Below are positions 49,822-58,578 of a stretch of DNA of 64,000 nt, in pieces; the stretch's first letter is position 1, and each line of letters begins with the position of its first letter. The notes under the pieces are model-generated. The model worked only from the letters and a program-made list of their open reading frames with translations. It was not told where the DNA came from and ran no database searches. The position numbers and the translations under genes are program-made. Origin of the DNA: Pseudomonas sp. BBP2017 (GTDB lineage: Bacteria; Pseudomonadota; Gammaproteobacteria; Pseudomonadales; Pseudomonadaceae); contig NZ_PVZN01000001.1 of NCBI RefSeq assembly GCF_003024385.1, positions 62,001-126,000 on the forward strand, in the 5' to 3' direction.

Positions 49822-51360
49822 ATGAAGCCACCGACCTCCGAAGATATCTCCCGTCAACTGCAGCAGGCGCATTTCCCACAGCAGCACGGCCGTGAAATCA
49901 CTGCCGCGCCGATCGGCGACACGCCGATGGTGGTCAGCCTCGAGCAATTGCACCCCTACGAGCTCAACCCACGCCTGGTCCGCAACCCGTTGTATAACGA
50001 GCTCAAAGCCTCAATTCGCGAACGCGGCCTGGACCAGCCCCCCGCAATCACCCGCCGCCCGGATGAGCCGCACTTCATCATCCGAAACGGCGGCAACACG
50101 CGCTTGAGCATCCTCGGTGAGCTCTGGCAGGAAACCCGTGAGGAGCGTTTCTTTCGCATCCATTGCCTGTTCCGTCCTTGGCAATCTGAATCTCACGCTT
50201 TACTCGGACATCTGGCCGAAAGCGATCTCCACGGCCAGCTCACCTTCATCGAGCGCGCTCTCGCTGTGGCGAGACTCAAGGACATGTATCAAGAACCTGA
50301 TAAATCCCTCAGCCAGCGCGAGCTCTCGACGCGCTTGAGTGAGGGTGGCTACCCGATCTCCCAACCCCATATCAGTCGCATGTTCGACGCCCTCGAACAT
50401 CTGCTGCCGGCCATTCCCCAAATGCTGTATGCAGGCCTCGGCAAACCCGCCATCGATCGACTCATGACGGTGAGGCGCCGCGCGGAATCGAGCTGGAACC
50501 AGTATTTCGGTGACGCCCAACAGTTCGCGCTCCTGTGGCTGGAAGTACTGTCGGGGTTCGACGGTGAAAATCCCGAGCTAGATTCGAGCGAGCTGCAGGA
50601 CGAGCTGATTGCCAAAATGGCGGCGATCCTGAATCAGACCCCCCGCCTGCTGGCACTGGAAATTTACCAGGAACAGCGTCTCTCGCCTCCTCCACCTGCA
50701 ATCCCTCAGAATTCGCCACAAAACCCATCAAGCGAGTCATCACGACCAGCGTCTGCCATCAACGACGCCTGTGAAAAAAGAAATGAAGCGATCAACCCCG
50801 ATCAAGTAAACAGCGACGGCGACACCAAGCCGGCACATGACCTACGCCTCCCCGAAATACGCCAGGCGCTGAGTGACGAGCTGCTTTCGGTGAAACCACC
50901 AGATGACATGGAGAGCGTCCTGGCATCAGTAAGCTCGCCTCAATCACACCCGCCTTTGCTGGATGACATCAGCGCCCTGCGGGAAAGTTGCGCCGCACTG
51001 GCGGCCAAACTTGCCGCGTACGCCGACGCTGCTGCCATGGTCAGTCCGCATGCGGACGGCCTAGGGTTCACCCTGTCACCGGAGCAAGGCGAGCGATTCA
51101 GCCCGCGGCACACTGGTATTCAACTTCTGCTCGCGGCACTGCTGCGCCTGCAGGATGAGGTGAACTGGAACCAACGCCAACAGCTACCGGCGGCACTGTT
51201 TGGTCAGCTATTGATCGGCGCCTACGACCTACCCTTTGCCGAGCGCCCTGCCCTGACGGTTGGCCTTGAGCGACTACCCGACGTCCAGCTGGAGCAGCTA
51301 TTCACGCTGATCCGCCATGCCCGGCAACTGATCAAGCTGACGCTGTCGTCCACTCGTTAA
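49822..51360 (+). CDS. parB: ParB-family protein of ICE
   Basis: 512 aa from the ATG at 49822, with GGAGG 7 bp upstream. The ParB/Srx-like domain is at about 35-110 (LEQLHPYELNPRLVRNPLYN, ELKASIRERGLDQPPAITRR, IIRNGGNTRLSILGEL). A KorB-like HTH follows (SQRELSTRLSEGGYPISQPH). The C-terminal 250 residues are a Pro/Ser-rich linker and a helical dimerisation-like region. It should work with ParA to keep the excised element; its CTPase motif GGNTR matches the ParB box pattern (GxxRxxA) only loosely. Confidence 0.88.
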   Translation: MKPPTSEDISRQLQQAHFPQQHGREITAAPIGDTPMVVSLEQLHPYELNPRLVRNPLYNELKASIRERGLDQPPAITRRPDEPHFIIRNGGNTRLSILGELWQETREERFFRIHCLFRPWQSESHALLGHLAESDLHGQLTFIERALAVARLKDMYQEPDKSLSQRELSTRLSEGGYPISQPHISRMFDALEHLLPAIPQMLYAGLGKPAIDRLMTVRRRAESSWNQYFGDAQQFALLWLEVLSGFDGENPELDSSELQDELIAKMAAILNQTPRLLALEIYQEQRLSPPPPAIPQNSPQNPSSESSRPASAINDACEKRNEAINPDQVNSDGDTKPAHDLRLPEIRQALSDELLSVKPPDDMESVLASVSSPQSHPPLLDDISALRESCAALAAKLAAYADAAAMVSPHADGLGFTLSPEQGERFSPRHTGIQLLLAALLRLQDEVNWNQRQQLPAALFGQLLIGAYDLPFAERPALTVGLERLPDVQLEQLFTLIRHARQLIKLTLSSTR

Positions 51361-51376
51361 TGTGAGGAGCTGCCTC

Positions 51377-51928
51377 ATGAGCACGACCTTCAATTTGTTG
51401 AACCACGCCATGTTGAATCAGGTGCTGCATGAGCTGCGCCATGGCCGCCTGCAGCGCTGCAAAGCCCTGGGCCTGACCGACGAAGACATCGAGGTCCTAC
51501 AGTCGCTGCCGCCGACCACTCTGTCCCACTTGGCGCACTCGTCGATCGCCTGGGTCGAAGTCAAGGTCGACACCACCGTGCTGCGTCGCCTCATCGTCCA
51601 AGCCGAACGCGACGAGCAAAACGAGCGCCTGATCAACCGGGCGCTCAAGCTGTGTGCGAGCTCCAACATCATGTACCGCTGCTTTGGCCTGGACCATTCG
51701 GAAACCGCACAGCGTCGCCGCGTTCTGAAGATCGAGACTCACCGCGGCCGACCGGTTCAGCTCAGCGAAGCGCAAGAACATGCGGTTTGGAACCGCTGGA
51801 GCCAACTGCGGGCAGAAGATCCAGACAACGATCCGCTGGACACGATGATGATGCTCGCCGAGGAGCAACACGTCAGCCTGACCCTGGTCTGGCAGCAAAT
51901 AGAATTGTACGGAGGTAAGCCATGCTGA
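51377..51928 (+). CDS. DUF2857 family ICE protein
   Basis: 183 aa; start at 51377, ribosome site GAGGAGC. An all-helical soluble protein (LNQVLHELRHGRLQRCKALG, LPPTTLSHLAHSSIAWVEVK, LKLCASSNIMYRCFGLDHSE). DUF2857 proteins occur between parB and the STY4528 gene in GI-type ICEs; function unknown. Its end overlaps the next gene by 7 bp, so expression is coupled. Confidence 0.8.
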   Translation: MSTTFNLLNHAMLNQVLHELRHGRLQRCKALGLTDEDIEVLQSLPPTTLSHLAHSSIAWVEVKVDTTVLRRLIVQAERDEQNERLINRALKLCASSNIMYRCFGLDHSETAQRRRVLKIETHRGRPVQLSEAQEHAVWNRWSQLRAEDPDNDPLDTMMMLAEEQHVSLTLVWQQIELYGGKPC

Positions 51929-53133
51929 GCTTCTATCAGGTCGACTGGCAGGATGTGGTGCGCCAGTGCTATGACGCGCTGCGGCGTCGTATCGAGTGGC
52001 AGGCGGCGCAGGCCCAACGAGCTGCCTCTACTGCGGAGCCTGCGCTGCGTACGATCTACTACGGCGACAACAATCCATTGCCGCAAGCATTGCTACTCGA
52101 TCGTCGGCTGACACCACTGGAGCGCAACACCTGGCAGGTGCTGCGCTGGTTGATCACCGAGCGCCAGGTCAAAACGCCACGGTATCAGGACCTGCAGCCT
52201 TACCTGGCGACCAGTCCCTGTGGCACTCAGGCGTCGCGAGAAACCATCGCCCGTGCGCTCAACGTCTTGCGGACCACCCGCTGGCTCAGCCTGGTCGACC
52301 GCTCGCGCGATGCTCAAGGTTGCCTGCGTGGCTGCGTCTACGTGCTACACGGCGATCCGTTGACCCCGACCGAGCAGTTGGAGCTGGATGCCGGCTATGC
52401 GGCGCTGCTGCAGCAGAACCTCACCCATGGCACCAAAGGGGTGCGTGATGTGGCGCAGCATGTGATTGAGGAAATCCAGGCCGACCCGCAGGTCACGCAG
52501 TTCGACAAGGACAGACTCAGTTCACCGTCTCCTGCGGCACAACAGCAAGCGTTGCCGCTGACAGATTTGGAAGATTCCGAACCCGGCCAGCACCACCCCG
52601 TTCGGAATCCGAGCGCCTCGCCCACCGATTTCGATCCCTGCGGTAATGCGCCAGTTGCAGCTGTAGTTCGGAATGCCGATGGCGGCCGTACAGTACGGAA
52701 AGACAAAAGCAAAAAAAGTACAGTACTGACGCAGGTGGAGTTTGGCCGAGCGCGTTGGCCCGAGGATTTACCACTCAACCCGACCGAGCGGCGCATGGCC
52801 ATCCAGGCGATGCGTCAGCTCGAGCCTGAACAGCAACAAGCGGTCATCAACGAAGCGGCAGTGCGCTGCGCCCGCGGCGAGATCCGAAAGCCGGTCGCCT
52901 ACCTGATGGGCTTGATCAAGCGCGCCTGCCAAGGAGAGTTCACGCTGTGGGCCGCCCGCGCCGAAGCGACGCAACCGGCGAGCGTGCCTTCCCGCGTGCC
53001 GAAACCGAAGCCCCTGTCGGACTCAGCCAGCGAGCGACCACGACGCAACGGTCAACGCAGTGCCTCCCCGCTTGCTCTCGCGTACTTGGAGGAACTGAAG
53101 CAACGCTGCCGGGGGGGCGGTACGGCACCTTAG
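51922..53133 (+). CDS. STY4528-family ICE replication-associated protein
   Basis: 403 aa. Residues 60-150 contain a winged-helix-like region (LLLDRRLTPLERNTWQVLRW, GTQASRETIARALNVLRTTR, WLSLVDR), similar to plasmid replication initiators. Residues about 200-270 are low complexity, with a basic RKDKSKKST patch. The C-terminal part (LNPTERRMAIQAMRQLEPEQ, then GEIRKPVAYLMGLIKRA) is like the ends of replication proteins. This layout matches STY4528-type island proteins, thought to support replication of the excised form. It overlaps the DUF2857 gene; a 150-bp gap follows. Confidence 0.85.
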   Translation: MLSFYQVDWQDVVRQCYDALRRRIEWQAAQAQRAASTAEPALRTIYYGDNNPLPQALLLDRRLTPLERNTWQVLRWLITERQVKTPRYQDLQPYLATSPCGTQASRETIARALNVLRTTRWLSLVDRSRDAQGCLRGCVYVLHGDPLTPTEQLELDAGYAALLQQNLTHGTKGVRDVAQHVIEEIQADPQVTQFDKDRLSSPSPAAQQQALPLTDLEDSEPGQHHPVRNPSASPTDFDPCGNAPVAAVVRNADGGRTVRKDKSKKSTVLTQVEFGRARWPEDLPLNPTERRMAIQAMRQLEPEQQQAVINEAAVRCARGEIRKPVAYLMGLIKRACQGEFTLWAARAEATQPASVPSRVPKPKPLSDSASERPRRNGQRSASPLALAYLEELKQRCRGGGTAP

Positions 53134-53285
53134 GTGCTGGACGTCTGTGGAATTGATGTCACTGCCATCAAATCCACTTTGATCCACTACCGGCAAAATA
53201 CGAACGACCCAGCTTCGCGTTGATTCGCATCGGCCTTGCCGGATCAGCCCATCGTCAGCGTCGTTCCGACAATGAGGTACTGGCG

Positions 53286-54041
53286 ATGGCCGATCACTAC
53301 CAGCTCAACCTGGGCTCTTTACGCAGCAGCATCACCTTAACCTTGCACACCCACCATGCGGCGCGGCTGTGGCAGGGCCGCAGCGGCCGCGACGGGGTGC
53401 ACCCGATCCTGGGCATGCCCGGCTACATCGCGGTCACCAACCTGCTCAAGCAGGCCAGCGGCCAGGACGATCCGTACGCCGACTGGTTCATCCTTCAGCT
53501 GGAGGAAAAGCTGCTGCAGGCCAGGGCAGAAATGCTCACGCTGACCCAGCAGGTCAGCCAAGTCGAACGCGCTTTGCCGACTCAGGTCGATGTTGGCGAC
53601 AACCTCAACATCCATCCCGTCACCCTGCCACTGTTCATCGGCAGCCAGCTAGGCTTTCTCGCGATCTACCTGCTGACCGACTACGACACCTTGATCCGGC
53701 GGGTGCTGCTCGCCCACCACACGGCGCTGATCGGCCGGGTCAACATGGAAACCTGGATCGATGGCGGTGCACATTTGCTGCGTAGTCTGTTCGGCCTGGC
53801 GCAGCGCTACCGTTTGGCTGGGGTGAGTCGGGACGACATGGCCGCCAACAACGCCCGCGCCCGCGAAGCCATCGATAGATTCGGTATCCCACCGCAGGAC
53901 ATTCTGGAAGGTGCCCGCCGCTCCCAATTCGCTCCGCCGATCATCCGCAGCAACGCTCAGTCGGAGATTGAAGGCCCCAATGCACCAGAAGCCGAGGACC
54001 AACCTACGCCGGACGCCCCGAGCGACGGGGGTGACGCATGA
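53286..54041 (+). CDS. PFL_4669-family ICE protein (TIGR03761-like)
   Basis: 251 aa from the ATG at 53286, with GAGG upstream; the longer frame to 53220 has no site. LGSLRSSITLTLHTHHAARL, WQGRSGRDG, and HPILGMPGYIA at the N-terminus are typical of the family. VNMETWIDGGAHLLRSLFGL is a conserved helix. Soluble, with an acidic C-terminal tail. The role in conjugation or replication is unknown. Its stop overlaps the DUF3158 start by 4 bp. By order it matches the gene before inrR in ICEclc. Confidence 0.85.
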   Translation: MADHYQLNLGSLRSSITLTLHTHHAARLWQGRSGRDGVHPILGMPGYIAVTNLLKQASGQDDPYADWFILQLEEKLLQARAEMLTLTQQVSQVERALPTQVDVGDNLNIHPVTLPLFIGSQLGFLAIYLLTDYDTLIRRVLLAHHTALIGRVNMETWIDGGAHLLRSLFGLAQRYRLAGVSRDDMAANNARAREAIDRFGIPPQDILEGARRSQFAPPIIRSNAQSEIEGPNAPEAEDQPTPDAPSDGGDA

Positions 54042-54532
54042 ACCTGGCCGCAGCAATTGCCCGGCGTTTATCAGCCGATGCCTATCGCGAGTTCGCACAA
54101 GGTGCCTCCCTAAAAGGCCTTTTAAAGCCTTTTAAGGGTAAGGGGGAGCTGCAGCAGTTCGCCGAGACGATCCTGCATCTGCGCACCCAGATCGCAGAGT
54201 TGATGGGGGTGATGCTCGCGATCATGGCGCAGCCACCCTTCTCGCTGCTGGACCTGCGACTGGTCGCTCAGCACAGCTCGACGGGCACTGAGTTCCTGCG
54301 CTGGCGCAGTCCGGACTTTCAGCGCATGGGCGTGCAGGTGTGGCAGGAGGCAATGGTTCATCCGCGTCTGCACCTTGAGCTGCGGCAGGCGTTGTATCAG
54401 CTGGAGACCAACCGCGTGGTGCTGAACCTGCAGATGAGCAGCTTGCAGTCGTTGTATCGCCAGGTCATCGCCGGTGTCAGCAAGCTTGAGGCCGCCGAGC
54501 TCGCTCTTACCCGTTCCCGCACCGAGGAGTAG
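54038..54532 (+). CDS. DUF3158 family ICE protein (InrR position)
   Basis: 164 aa, helical, with ETILHLRTQIAELMGVMLAI and HLELRQALYQLETNRVVLNL. It starts in the stop of the PFL_4669-type gene and is 5 bp before ssb. In ICEclc the gene in this place is inrR, needed for integrase expression in the transfer-competent state; that link here rests on synteny alone, so I leave the symbol blank. No HTH is obvious. Confidence 0.8.
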   Translation: MNLAAAIARRLSADAYREFAQGASLKGLLKPFKGKGELQQFAETILHLRTQIAELMGVMLAIMAQPPFSLLDLRLVAQHSSTGTEFLRWRSPDFQRMGVQVWQEAMVHPRLHLELRQALYQLETNRVVLNLQMSSLQSLYRQVIAGVSKLEAAELALTRSRTEE

Positions 54533-54537
54533 CACGC

Positions 54538-54966
54538 ATGAGTACTTTCTTTGTAGGTGAAGGCAACATCGGCAGTGTTCCGGAGTTTCAGGAGTTCAAC
54601 ACCAACCCGGATGAACCGCGGCGCCTGCTACGGCTGAATGTCTATTTCGACAACCCGGTGCCGCGCGAAGGCGGTTACGAGGATCGCGGCGGCTATTGGG
54701 CGCCCGTCGAGCTCTGGCACCGCGACGCCGAACACTGGAGCACGCTGTTTCAGAAGGGCATGCGCATCCTGGTCGAGGGCCGGACGGTCAAAGAGGAATG
54801 GGAGGACAGCGAGGACAACGCGCGGGTGACGTTCAAGGTCGAGGCGCGGCGCATCGGTATCCTGCCGCACCGCCTGGCCTCGGTGTCCATGCGCGAGAAG
54901 GCCAATGACAACGCCAGTTCTTCGCGCAAAGGAGGTGGCAAGAAAACGCCGCGCAAGACCGGGTAA
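54538..54966 (+). CDS. ssb: Single-stranded DNA-binding protein of ICE
   Basis: 142 aa. OB-fold features are recognisable: FVGEGNIGSVPEFQEF, LLRLNVYFDNPVPREGGYED, WAPVELWHRDAEHWSTLFQK, GMRILVEGRTVKEEWED. The C-terminus is basic (SSRKGGGKKTPRKTG) and lacks the acidic DDDIPF tip of the chromosomal SSB, so partner binding likely differs. ICE SSBs protect transferred single strands and in ICEclc are bistably expressed. Last gene of the alpA-ssb operon. Confidence 0.9.
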   Translation: MSTFFVGEGNIGSVPEFQEFNTNPDEPRRLLRLNVYFDNPVPREGGYEDRGGYWAPVELWHRDAEHWSTLFQKGMRILVEGRTVKEEWEDSEDNARVTFKVEARRIGILPHRLASVSMREKANDNASSSRKGGGKKTPRKTG

Positions 54967-55059
54967 GCGCGTGGAACTCAGTGGAATCGCCGCCCGCAGC
55001 GCGGTATCGCTGAATTTGGGCAGCCTACCCGGCGGGCAGCACTGGCTGCTGCAGCTTCT

Positions 55060-55287
55060 TCAATCTCGCCGAGCTTTCCCGCGCTGCTCACTCTCCAGCA
55101 GTTGCTTCACCTCCACCAAGCACTGGTCTAGGGCAAGGAAGGCCCGCCAGCGCGCCGGGTGTACCTGAACCCAGGCGATCAACCGGGCACGCGCCTCCAG
55201 ATTGTCCGGTTCCAGGTGGGGGGCCATGAACAGCTCATATACCTTGGCCGCTAACGCATCTACCTCACTCTGGTGTGATCCGTGCAA
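55060..55287 (-). CDS. Small minus-strand protein, FecR-N-terminus-like
   Basis: 75 aa from a TTG at 55287 with GGAGG 8 bp upstream. The sequence VDALAAKVYELFMAPH...RLIAWVQVHPARWRAFLALD resembles the short N-terminal helical region of FecR-type regulators (DUF4880), but no membrane segment or sensor domain follows. It is the only supported minus-strand gene in the ICE section and reads away from the XRE regulator, sharing its upstream region with the inverted repeat at 55338. Function unknown. Confidence 0.5.
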   Translation of the reverse strand: MHGSHQSEVDALAAKVYELFMAPHLEPDNLEARARLIAWVQVHPARWRAFLALDQCLVEVKQLLESEQRGKARRD

Positions 55288-55337
55288 TTCGTCGCCTCCG
55301 CGTTGACGGGCGAGTCAAACACCATTTTTCGGTAATA

Positions 55338-55372
55338 CGCCTCAAAGGGTAGTCAGTCAACCTTTTGAGGCG
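55338..55372. promoter_or_regulatory. Inverted repeat, probable operator of the XRE regulator
   Basis: CGCCTCAAAGG and CCTTTTGAGGCG flank a 12-nt centre containing GTCAGTCAA. The motif GTCAA recurs three times around it (about 55316, 55356 and 55394). It lies between two divergent starts (55287 minus, 55428 plus), as expected for a shared operator. Confidence 0.65.
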
Positions 55373-55427
55373 TTCATAACTTTGGGTGGCTAGTCAACCA
55401 TATGGGTCGAATTGGAGAGCGCCCTCA

Positions 55428-56018
55428 TTGCCAGTCAAAGAGCCTAGCCCACATCTCATTGGTCGCCAGTTGGCAAAGTATCGCCGTGCGCGTGGCTTGA
55501 CCCACGAGCAGGTTGGCGAGCACCTGCGCGTTACCGGCGAAGCCGTGTCGCGCCTGGAACGTGGTTTGGTTGAGCTTTCAGTGAGTACGCTGCTGCAATT
55601 GGCCGACCTGTACGGCTGCCCCGCCGATGAGCTCTTGCTGACCATCAGTCCTCGGTCACAAGACCTGGGCGTACAGATCACCTCGATCATCAAGGAACTG
55701 AGCGAGGCGGATAAGCAGTTTGCCCTGGAGTTTCTGCAATCCCTGGCGACCCACCTTGCACAGCGCAAGTCACACTCGCCCGCCGTTATGAGTTCGGCAT
55801 CTTCGGATTTACCCTGGCGTTCCCCAACCGCCCCCCCACCCTGTCGGTACCCACCGAGAGGGTCCGCGTATGCGCCTGTTCATCTGCGAGAAACCATCCC
55901 AAGCCCGCGACATCGCCCAGGTGCTGCAGGCCAGCCGGCGCGACGATGGCTGCCTGCAGGGCCAGAACATCACCGTCACCTGGTGCGTCGGCCATCTGCT
56001 GGAAACCGCGCCTCCTGA
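55428..56018 (+). CDS. XRE-family transcriptional regulator, C-terminus overlapping topB
   Basis: 196 aa if started at the TTG 55428, which has GGAGAG upstream (GTG 55386 is the alternative). Residues 10-70 are a clear Cro/C1 HTH: IGRQLAKYRRARGLTHEQVG, then EHLRVTGEAVSRLERGLVEL and LADLYGCPADELL. A helical stretch follows to about residue 120. The remaining 75 residues are Pro/Arg-rich and overlap the topoisomerase gene by 149 bp in another frame, so they look like read-through past a lost stop. It may repress the divergent small gene and its own operon through the inverted repeat. Confidence 0.8.
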   Translation: MPVKEPSPHLIGRQLAKYRRARGLTHEQVGEHLRVTGEAVSRLERGLVELSVSTLLQLADLYGCPADELLLTISPRSQDLGVQITSIIKELSEADKQFALEFLQSLATHLAQRKSHSPAVMSSASSDLPWRSPTAPPPCRYPPRGSAYAPVHLRETIPSPRHRPGAAGQPARRWLPAGPEHHRHLVRRPSAGNRAS

Positions 56019-57837
56019 AGCCTATGGCGACTACAAACGCTGGTCGCTGGACGATCTGCCAATCATTCCCAGCCGCTGGCTACTGGTGGCCAAACCCAAG
56101 GTCGCCAGCCAGCTGAAGGTGATCAGCCAACTGCTCCGCACCTGTAGCGAAGTGGTCATCGCCACCGACGCCGACCGCGAGGGCGAGATGATCGCTCGGG
56201 AGATTCTCGAGCGCTGCCAGTATCAGGGGCCGATCCTGCGCCTATGGCTTTCCGCGCTGGATGAGGCCTCGATCCGCCGGGCCTTGGCCAGCTTGCGTCC
56301 GGGGGAGCAGACCTTGCCGTTATACCACTGTGCACTGGCCCGCTCCCGTGCCGACTGGTTGGTCGGCATCAACCTGAGCCGGCTGTTCACCCTCCTAGGC
56401 CGCCGCGTCGGCTTTGATGGCCTGCTGCCGGTGGGCCGTGTGCAGACGCCAACCCTGCGCCTGGTGGTCGAGCGCGACCGGGCGATCGCGAGTTTTGTGC
56501 CGCAGCCCTTCTGGACCGTCGATGCCCAAATGGAGCAGAACGGGATGCGCTTTCAGGCGCGCTGGCAACCCCCGGCCACAGCCTGCGACGTCGCCGGACG
56601 CTGCATCGACTCACCCGCCGCGCAGCAAGCACTCAAGCGTCTCACCGAGCGCGGCACCGCCCAGATCGACAGCGTGGAGGTCGAGCGGGTACGCGAAGGC
56701 CCGCCGCTGCCGTTCGACCTAGGCACGCTACAGGAGATCTGCTCGGCCAAGCTCGGGCTCGGTGCCCAGGAGACTCTGGCAATCGCCCAAGCCCTGTATG
56801 AAACCCACAAGGCGACGACCTACCCGCGCACCGACTGCGGCTACTTGCCCGACAGCATGCTTGATGAGGTGCCGCGCATCCTCCACGCTCTAGCGGTGGC
56901 CGCGCTTTCGCTGGGGCCAATCCTGAAAGAAGTCGACCCTAGCCGCCGCTCCCGCGCCTGGAACAGCGGCAAAATCACGGCTCACCACGGCATCATCCCC
57001 ACTGCCGTCACGCTGGACCTGGCCCAGCTCTCGGAACGCGAACGGGCGGTCTATGCGCTGATCCGCGCCCGCTATCTCGCGCAATTTCTGCCCGAACACG
57101 AGTACCTGAAAACCCAGGCACTGTTGCATAGTGAGGCGGACCAACTGCTGGCCCGCGGTAAGCAGATCCTGGTTCGCGGCTGGAAGGCGGTGATCAACGA
57201 GGCAGACGGCGACGAGCCGGCCGAACAGGCTCAGTGCTTGCCGACGTTGCGTGAATCCGCGACGGTGGCGCTGATCAACACCACCCTCAACGCACAGCGC
57301 ACGCAACCGCCCAAGGCCTACACCGAAGGCACGTTGGTCAAAGCGATGAAAACCATTGCCAACCAGGTGGCCGAGCCACGGCTCAAGCAGAAGCTTAAGG
57401 ACAGCTGCGGGCTCGGTACCGAGGCCACCCGCGCGGCCATCATCCAGGGCCTGATCGACCACGGTTACCTGGCCAAGAAAAAACGCAGCCTGGCCGCCTC
57501 AGCGGCGGCGCATACCTTGATCGAAGCGGTGCCACCAGAGGTGGCCGACCCGGTCATGACCGCACTGTGGGAGCAGGCGCTGGACCGCATCGAGTCGGGC
57601 CAGCTGAGCGTCGAGACCTTTCTCGCCAAGCAAGCAGAATGGCTGACTCGGCTGGTGCGCAGTCACGCCACGCTCACCCTGCGCCCGCCACCCAGCAAGG
57701 GTCCCTTCTGCCCCGTGTGCCGCAGCACCATGCGCCAGCGCAAAGGCCGCACTGGCAACTTCTGGTCGTGCATCCGCTACCCCGAATGCAAAGGCACCAA
57801 GCCAGTGGCGAAAACCAAGCCTTCGAAGAGCACCTGA
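55870..57837 (+). CDS. topB: DNA topoisomerase III of ICE
   Basis: 655 aa. Toprim domain: MRLFICEKPSQARDIAQVL at the start and VVIATDADREGEMIAREIL with the DxD acidic pair. Active-site region: QETLAIAQALYETHKATTYP followed by RTDCGYLPDS, where the Tyr in TTYPRTDC is the catalytic one. The Cys cluster near the end (CPVCRSTM...SCIRYPECKG) forms a zinc ribbon, as in type IA enzymes. It relaxes or unlinks single-stranded regions, presumably during replication and transfer of the excised element. The GG-rich leader GAGAGGGTCCGCG gives its ribosome site within the upstream frame. Confidence 0.95.
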   Translation: MRLFICEKPSQARDIAQVLQASRRDDGCLQGQNITVTWCVGHLLETAPPEAYGDYKRWSLDDLPIIPSRWLLVAKPKVASQLKVISQLLRTCSEVVIATDADREGEMIAREILERCQYQGPILRLWLSALDEASIRRALASLRPGEQTLPLYHCALARSRADWLVGINLSRLFTLLGRRVGFDGLLPVGRVQTPTLRLVVERDRAIASFVPQPFWTVDAQMEQNGMRFQARWQPPATACDVAGRCIDSPAAQQALKRLTERGTAQIDSVEVERVREGPPLPFDLGTLQEICSAKLGLGAQETLAIAQALYETHKATTYPRTDCGYLPDSMLDEVPRILHALAVAALSLGPILKEVDPSRRSRAWNSGKITAHHGIIPTAVTLDLAQLSERERAVYALIRARYLAQFLPEHEYLKTQALLHSEADQLLARGKQILVRGWKAVINEADGDEPAEQAQCLPTLRESATVALINTTLNAQRTQPPKAYTEGTLVKAMKTIANQVAEPRLKQKLKDSCGLGTEATRAAIIQGLIDHGYLAKKKRSLAASAAAHTLIEAVPPEVADPVMTALWEQALDRIESGQLSVETFLAKQAEWLTRLVRSHATLTLRPPPSKGPFCPVCRSTMRQRKGRTGNFWSCIRYPECKGTKPVAKTKPSKST

Positions 57838-57996
57838 CTTGACGGGAAATCGCAACGCTGGTGTAGTGATCTAGCCCCTCGCCGCTTGGCGACCCAGACC
57901 GATTCGCTCCGGGCAGCTCGGTCAGACTCGTAGAGTTCGGAGCCACACCTCACGGCATCAGCGGATGTCTATTCAGCGTTCCAAGTCTCCCAGGTG

Positions 57997-58035
57997 GATG
58001 ACCCGTGCGGCTTGTACCAGGCCGCACGGGTCATC
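57997..58035. other. Perfect 15-bp inverted repeat after topB
   Basis: GATGACCCGTGCGGC and its inverse, with a 9-nt loop TTGTACCAG. No T-tract on either side, so not a standard terminator. Could be an RNA stability element, a small-RNA stem or a transfer-related site. Confidence 0.6.
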
Positions 58036-58224
58036 CTCTTCGGCGACGATGCTCAGTTCCGGTGCCCGCCGGCGAAACACTGGGCACCTTTTGTGCGCGG
58101 ATGCGTGCCAGTTGATTCCGACCCAGGCCACGACAAGGGTCGGTTGATCCAGTTAGATCGGCAGTGGAGGTTTGCGACGGACTCCGGTGCCACATCGCCG
58201 GGTCAAGGGTGGTCCAGCTCCTCC

Positions 58225-58252
58225 TAGCCTGATGACCGTCGGGCTATTTTTT
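58225..58252 (+). terminator. Rho-independent terminator
   Basis: TAGCC...GGCTA stem (58225-58229 and 58242-58246) followed by TTTTTT. Ends the transcript from the topB side. Between topB and this site (57838-58224) only the 57997 hairpin is seen and no gene. Confidence 0.65.
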
Positions 58253-58315
58253 CGCCGCCGAAAATCCACTGAAGGCCACCGATTTCCACTTGCCCGGGCT
58301 GCCCGCATTCCACGG

Positions 58316-58344
58316 TTGACGGGCTCTAGAGCGCGTTTTATAGA
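58316..58344 (+). promoter_or_regulatory. Sigma-70-type promoter of the STY4534 transcript
   Basis: TTGACG, a 17-bp spacer, and TATAGA. It lies directly after a terminator and 235 bp before the next start, so a leader of about 225 nt is predicted. The spacer contains the palindrome CTCTAGAG. Confidence 0.65.
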
Positions 58345-58578
58345 TGAACTGTACACCGCTGTCGCTGACAGCACCCAGGTAGCCAGGACCTTCAAGGCTA
58401 CGCCCGCTTCGGGTGGTTCTCCCACAAGTGCGACTCGCGCTCGGCAGCTCGCACGGTCACCGCTCCATCGGTGATGAGCGCCTTCTCTACCGATCACGTT
58501 TTTGCACCTCCCCTTGCGGAACTCACCAGCCGCCAGGGTCGGTGGATGTCCGCGTTTCTGCTGAACAGGAGCTCCATC

